Source: Acidobacteriaceae bacterium
Lineage (GTDB): Bacteria; Acidobacteriota; Terriglobia; Terriglobales; Acidobacteriaceae
DNA length: 8,525 bases
Assembly: GCA_003132825.1 (NCBI GenBank)
Contig: PKYX01000147.1
Coordinates: forward strand, 9,914 to 18,438
Direction: 5' to 3'
A program made the translations under genes and the position numbers. Each line of letters begins with the position of its first letter. The first letter of the stretch is position 1. The notes under the pieces were generated by a model. That model was not told where the DNA came from. It did no database searches and saw only the letters and a list, made by a program, of their open reading frames with translations. Shown here piece after piece: positions 6,148-8,525 of the stretch.

Positions 6148-6300
6148 CAGATCGCATTTCAGACCTGAAGCTTTCTTGACGCCCGCCCAATCCTTTCTAG
6201 TGCGAACCGTGCTGTTGGCGCGGAATGGAGACGAGGTATTGCCCGTCCGCGTGCCAGGCGCCGGTTTCTGGGCAGCAATGGATTCTGTCGCATGTTCCGA

Positions 6301-6305
6301 AAGGA
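6301..6305 (+). promoter_or_regulatory. Ribosome binding site of the lectin gene
   Basis: AAGGA lies 7 bases before the ATG at 6313 and favours this start over the in-frame ATG at 6295, which has no such site. Starting at 6313 also gives a normal signal peptide. Confidence 0.7.
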
Positions 6306-6312
6306 AAGACCC

Positions 6313-8525
6313 ATGACCCTCCGCACCCGCAAGCATTTGTTGTTCGCCAGTTTCGCCATCGCGGTGGTTTGCCTCCTGCCCAATTGGGCGGCCGCGCAAC
6401 AGGTCACCTATTATGATTTTGACGGCCTGACTCCCAGTTACACCTGCACAGCTTCCAGCGCTGGAAGCAGTTTATTTTGCTTCAATAACACAACTGGCGA
6501 GGGCCAAGATGCGGGCTTTCCGCTGCTGTTTCAGGACACCTATCCCCCTTTCGTCGATCCCAATCCTTCCGATCCCCCCAATACGATAAGCACTCATACA
6601 ACGCTGCAGATTTCGGACGGAGGGAGCGAGTATTCGAGCGCATGGTTCGCCGTGCCGCAGAAGGTTCTGAATGGCTTCACCGCTTATGTGGCGTTTCGAT
6701 TGACACCCCCTTCGGGCGTGACGCCGGGAGATGGAATCGCATTCGTCATTCAGAATGCCTCGGGCGGAGGGAGCGATGAAAACGATACGAACGATGGGAC
6801 CTGTGTGGCCGTTGGTTCGGGGCTCGACATCAGCGCGACCATTGGCGGATGTTTGGGGTATGGAGGAATTGACAACAGCCTGGCCGTCGAGTTCGACACA
6901 TTCAAGAATGATTTTGATCCCAACAATAATCACATCGCCATGCAAAGCTGCGGACTTTTAAGCGGTGTGGGGCAGCCAAATTCACCGAGTCACGCCAAAT
7001 GTCCGGTCACGGATCTAGTTACTTCGGCGCCGGCGATCAATACCGATTTGGTTAATTCCAGTCTCGCCGCGATCTCGCTGTCGGACGGAAGCGTGCACCA
7101 GGCTGTAATTGAATATTCCGGAGCAAGCGGAGCGACGCCCAATCAGTGGCAGGTGTTCATCGATCCTCCGTTTGTTACCGGGACGCACACCCCATGTACA
7201 GCAGCGGATGTCGCAGCCGCAGGAACAGGGTGCACCGCCGCGGCAACCGCGGCTATCACCACGACCGCTGATCTTACGCACTATATGACCTTGCAGAACA
7301 GCGGGAGCGCTACTGACAGTGCCTACGTGGGGTTCACCGGCGCCAGTGGCGGCGCTGTCGAGAATCAGGAAATCCTGGCGTGGACCTTCACCCCGCATAC
7401 CGTGGCCACGCAGCAGCAACCCTTGCAGCCGGCCGGTACGCCAACGATTTTCCCCTTCGGCAACCACACCTATGCCGTGACGTATGAAACGGGAAACACT
7501 TCCAACGTCGAGATGGTAGTCTCGGCGATTACCATCAGCCCCACGGATTTTGAAGCGCTGGTTGCCGGTACATCGTTTGCCGGTTCGGAATGCCAGATGT
7601 ACGACGGAACCGGGGGCAATTGCATCGTCTATTCAGCCTCCTGCTTTCAGCTGCCGTTGGGCAATCCTCCGACGGCGGTAGTTTGCCCCCCGACCGATGA
7701 CCCAAGCACTGCTGGCATCGACATCAAGACAGCCTTCGAGAACACCATCCAGCCGACGACCCCGGGCCTGGTCCAAGGCGATCCTCTCTTGTCGCCGATT
7801 GCCAGCATCAGCGGCAACGGATCCGCGGCGACGGTCACCTGTACGGGCGAGTGCGCGACCACCGTTGGGCAAACGGTGAGGATTCTTTCGAACGCCGATT
7901 CGGGCTTTAACGTTACGGCAGTCGTCACGTCGACACCGGAGGTGAACTCGTTCACCTTTGTCAGCACCGATACAAACACGGATCAAGCCGGCGGCTTCGT
8001 CACCTCGAACAACCTGCAGAACATATTCGTTTCCTACAGTCCGCAGACCATCGATGGGACCGTGACCGGACACGCCAAGAGCTTCTCGGAGTTTGTCGCT
8101 ACTTCGGTAACCGCGCAAGCCTCTTCCTTGACCAGCCCGGCTAGCGCCACATTTACCGCGGGCCTGCCCGGTACCTTCACGGTGACGGCGTTGGGCACTC
8201 CGATTCCCAGCCTTACGCAAGGCGGAGTGGCTCTGCCGAACGGCTTGACTTTCGTGGACAACCACGATGGTACGGGCACGCTGAGCGGGATCCCGGCCGC
8301 GGGGACGGCGAACACTTACATCATTACTTTCACCGCCCATAACACAGCCGGCCCAGATGCGGTGCAGCAACCCTTCACTCTGACTGTGCTCCCGGCGGTA
8401 TTGCAGTCCATCGCAGTCACCCCGAGCCCGGCCTCGGTCCCCGCTGGGCGGACCCTGCAGTTCGTCGCGACCGGGACATACAGCGACAGCAGCACACAGG
8501 TGCTCACCGGCGGTGTAACCTGGAA
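6313..8525 (+). CDS. Secreted L-type lectin with C-terminal Ig-like domains, 3'-truncated
   Basis: The frame is open for 737 codons to the window end. Residues 1-28 form a signal peptide (basic start, hydrophobic core, AAA-Q cleavage region). Residues about 30-360 are an L-type (legume-like) lectin: GDGIAFVIQN (139-148) carries the sugar-site Asp140; LAVEFDTFKNDFDPNNNHIA (190-209) has the Mn/Ca-site pattern Glu193, Asp195, Asn199, Asp202, His207; and AYVGFTGASGG...ILAWTF (337-359) is the closing strand region. A Cys-containing middle region follows, including a beta-rich unit at about 494-566. A He_PIG-like Ig domain (about 612-693, with LPNGLTFVDNHDGTGTLSGIP) and the start of a Big_2-like domain (697 onward, LQSIAVTPSPASVPAG) complete the visible part. 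It probably binds glycans on the cell surface or outside the cell. More Ig repeats or an anchoring or sorting region may lie beyond the window. The specific sugar cannot be predicted. Confidence 0.88.
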   Translation, partial: MTLRTRKHLLFASFAIAVVCLLPNWAAAQQVTYYDFDGLTPSYTCTASSAGSSLFCFNNTTGEGQDAGFPLLFQDTYPPFVDPNPSDPPNTISTHTTLQISDGGSEYSSAWFAVPQKVLNGFTAYVAFRLTPPSGVTPGDGIAFVIQNASGGGSDENDTNDGTCVAVGSGLDISATIGGCLGYGGIDNSLAVEFDTFKNDFDPNNNHIAMQSCGLLSGVGQPNSPSHAKCPVTDLVTSAPAINTDLVNSSLAAISLSDGSVHQAVIEYSGASGATPNQWQVFIDPPFVTGTHTPCTAADVAAAGTGCTAAATAAITTTADLTHYMTLQNSGSATDSAYVGFTGASGGAVENQEILAWTFTPHTVATQQQPLQPAGTPTIFPFGNHTYAVTYETGNTSNVEMVVSAITISPTDFEALVAGTSFAGSECQMYDGTGGNCIVYSASCFQLPLGNPPTAVVCPPTDDPSTAGIDIKTAFENTIQPTTPGLVQGDPLLSPIASISGNGSAATVTCTGECATTVGQTVRILSNADSGFNVTAVVTSTPEVNSFTFVSTDTNTDQAGGFVTSNNLQNIFVSYSPQTIDGTVTGHAKSFSEFVATSVTAQASSLTSPASATFTAGLPGTFTVTALGTPIPSLTQGGVALPNGLTFVDNHDGTGTLSGIPAAGTANTYIITFTAHNTAGPDAVQQPFTLTVLPAVLQSIAVTPSPASVPAGRTLQFVATGTYSDSSTQVLTGGVTW

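Larger units (their letters stand above)
5985..6312 (+). other. Intergenic and 5' leader region of the lectin gene
   Basis: This 328-base gap holds, in order, two neighbouring hairpins after the STAS stop (6028-6062), a sigma-70-like promoter (6084-6112), a small hairpin with a short T run (6128-6147) and the ribosome site before 6313. A 111-codon frame, 5981-6316, bridges the gap and overlaps both neighbours by four bases (ATGA at each end). It has no ribosome site or recognisable domain and contains the promoter, so it is probably not a gene. Confidence 0.55.

Noticed and set aside
6176..6203. TTGACG as a second promoter for the lectin gene
   Set aside because: At 16-17 bases the -10 candidates match only two consensus positions, much weaker than the promoter at 6084-6112.
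7633..8370. A 245-codon minus-strand frame opposite the lectin gene
   Set aside because: It lies antisense to a frame with clear lectin and Ig-like domains. The translation is Arg/Gly-rich without any motif, typical of a shadow in GC-rich DNA.

Overview
This GC-rich window looks like a chromosomal segment of a soil or sediment Acidobacteriota member (Terriglobia-like). The inference rests on gene style only: a TetR-controlled DevBCA-type ABC exporter, a GAF-ANTAR regulator next to a STAS protein, and a large exported lectin/Ig-like protein rich in Thr, Ser and Ala. No rRNA or other marker gene is present, so the phylum is a moderate-confidence guess. I saw no tRNA, rRNA, CRISPR array, transposase or phage integration module.

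Layout. (1) 1-597 (+): the 3' part of a LutC/LUD-domain protein whose start lies before the window. (2) 598-687: a short convergent gap with GC-rich inverted repeats. (3) 4333 down to 688 (-): a four-gene operon, TetR regulator, FtsX-type permease (DevC-like), ATPase (DevA/LolD/MacB-like) and HlyD-type adaptor (DevB-like), with spacers of 3, 21 and 40 bases. Its promoter (4375-4403) overlaps two 13-bp perfect palindromes (4350-4376), the expected site for autorepression by the TetR protein. The operon would make an ATP-driven exporter spanning inner membrane and periplasm; no TolC-like outer-membrane partner is in the window.

(4) 4334-4597: operon control region plus a three-copy 13-bp purine-rich repeat. 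(5) 4598-5314 (-): GAF-ANTAR protein, a predicted signal-sensing RNA-binding antiterminator, divergent from (6) 5652-5984 (+), a one-domain STAS anti-sigma-factor-antagonist-like protein. Neither has a Shine-Dalgarno sequence, and the GAF-ANTAR gene has a promoter placed so that transcription would start at or next to its ATG.

(7) 5985-6312: non-coding, with a good sigma-70-like promoter (6084-6112) and a leader of about 195 nt containing a small hairpin followed by a short T run. (8) 6313 to the window end (+): an open frame of 737 codons with no stop, encoding a secreted protein: signal peptide, complete L-type (legume-like) lectin domain, a cysteine-containing middle region, a He_PIG-like Ig domain and the start of a Big_2-like Ig domain. 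It is likely a surface or extracellular carbohydrate-binding protein.

No wholly new system is evident. The least ordinary elements are the tandem-palindrome operator, the GAF-ANTAR/STAS pair with apparently leaderless expression, and the cysteine-paired bacterial L-type lectin with its long leader.
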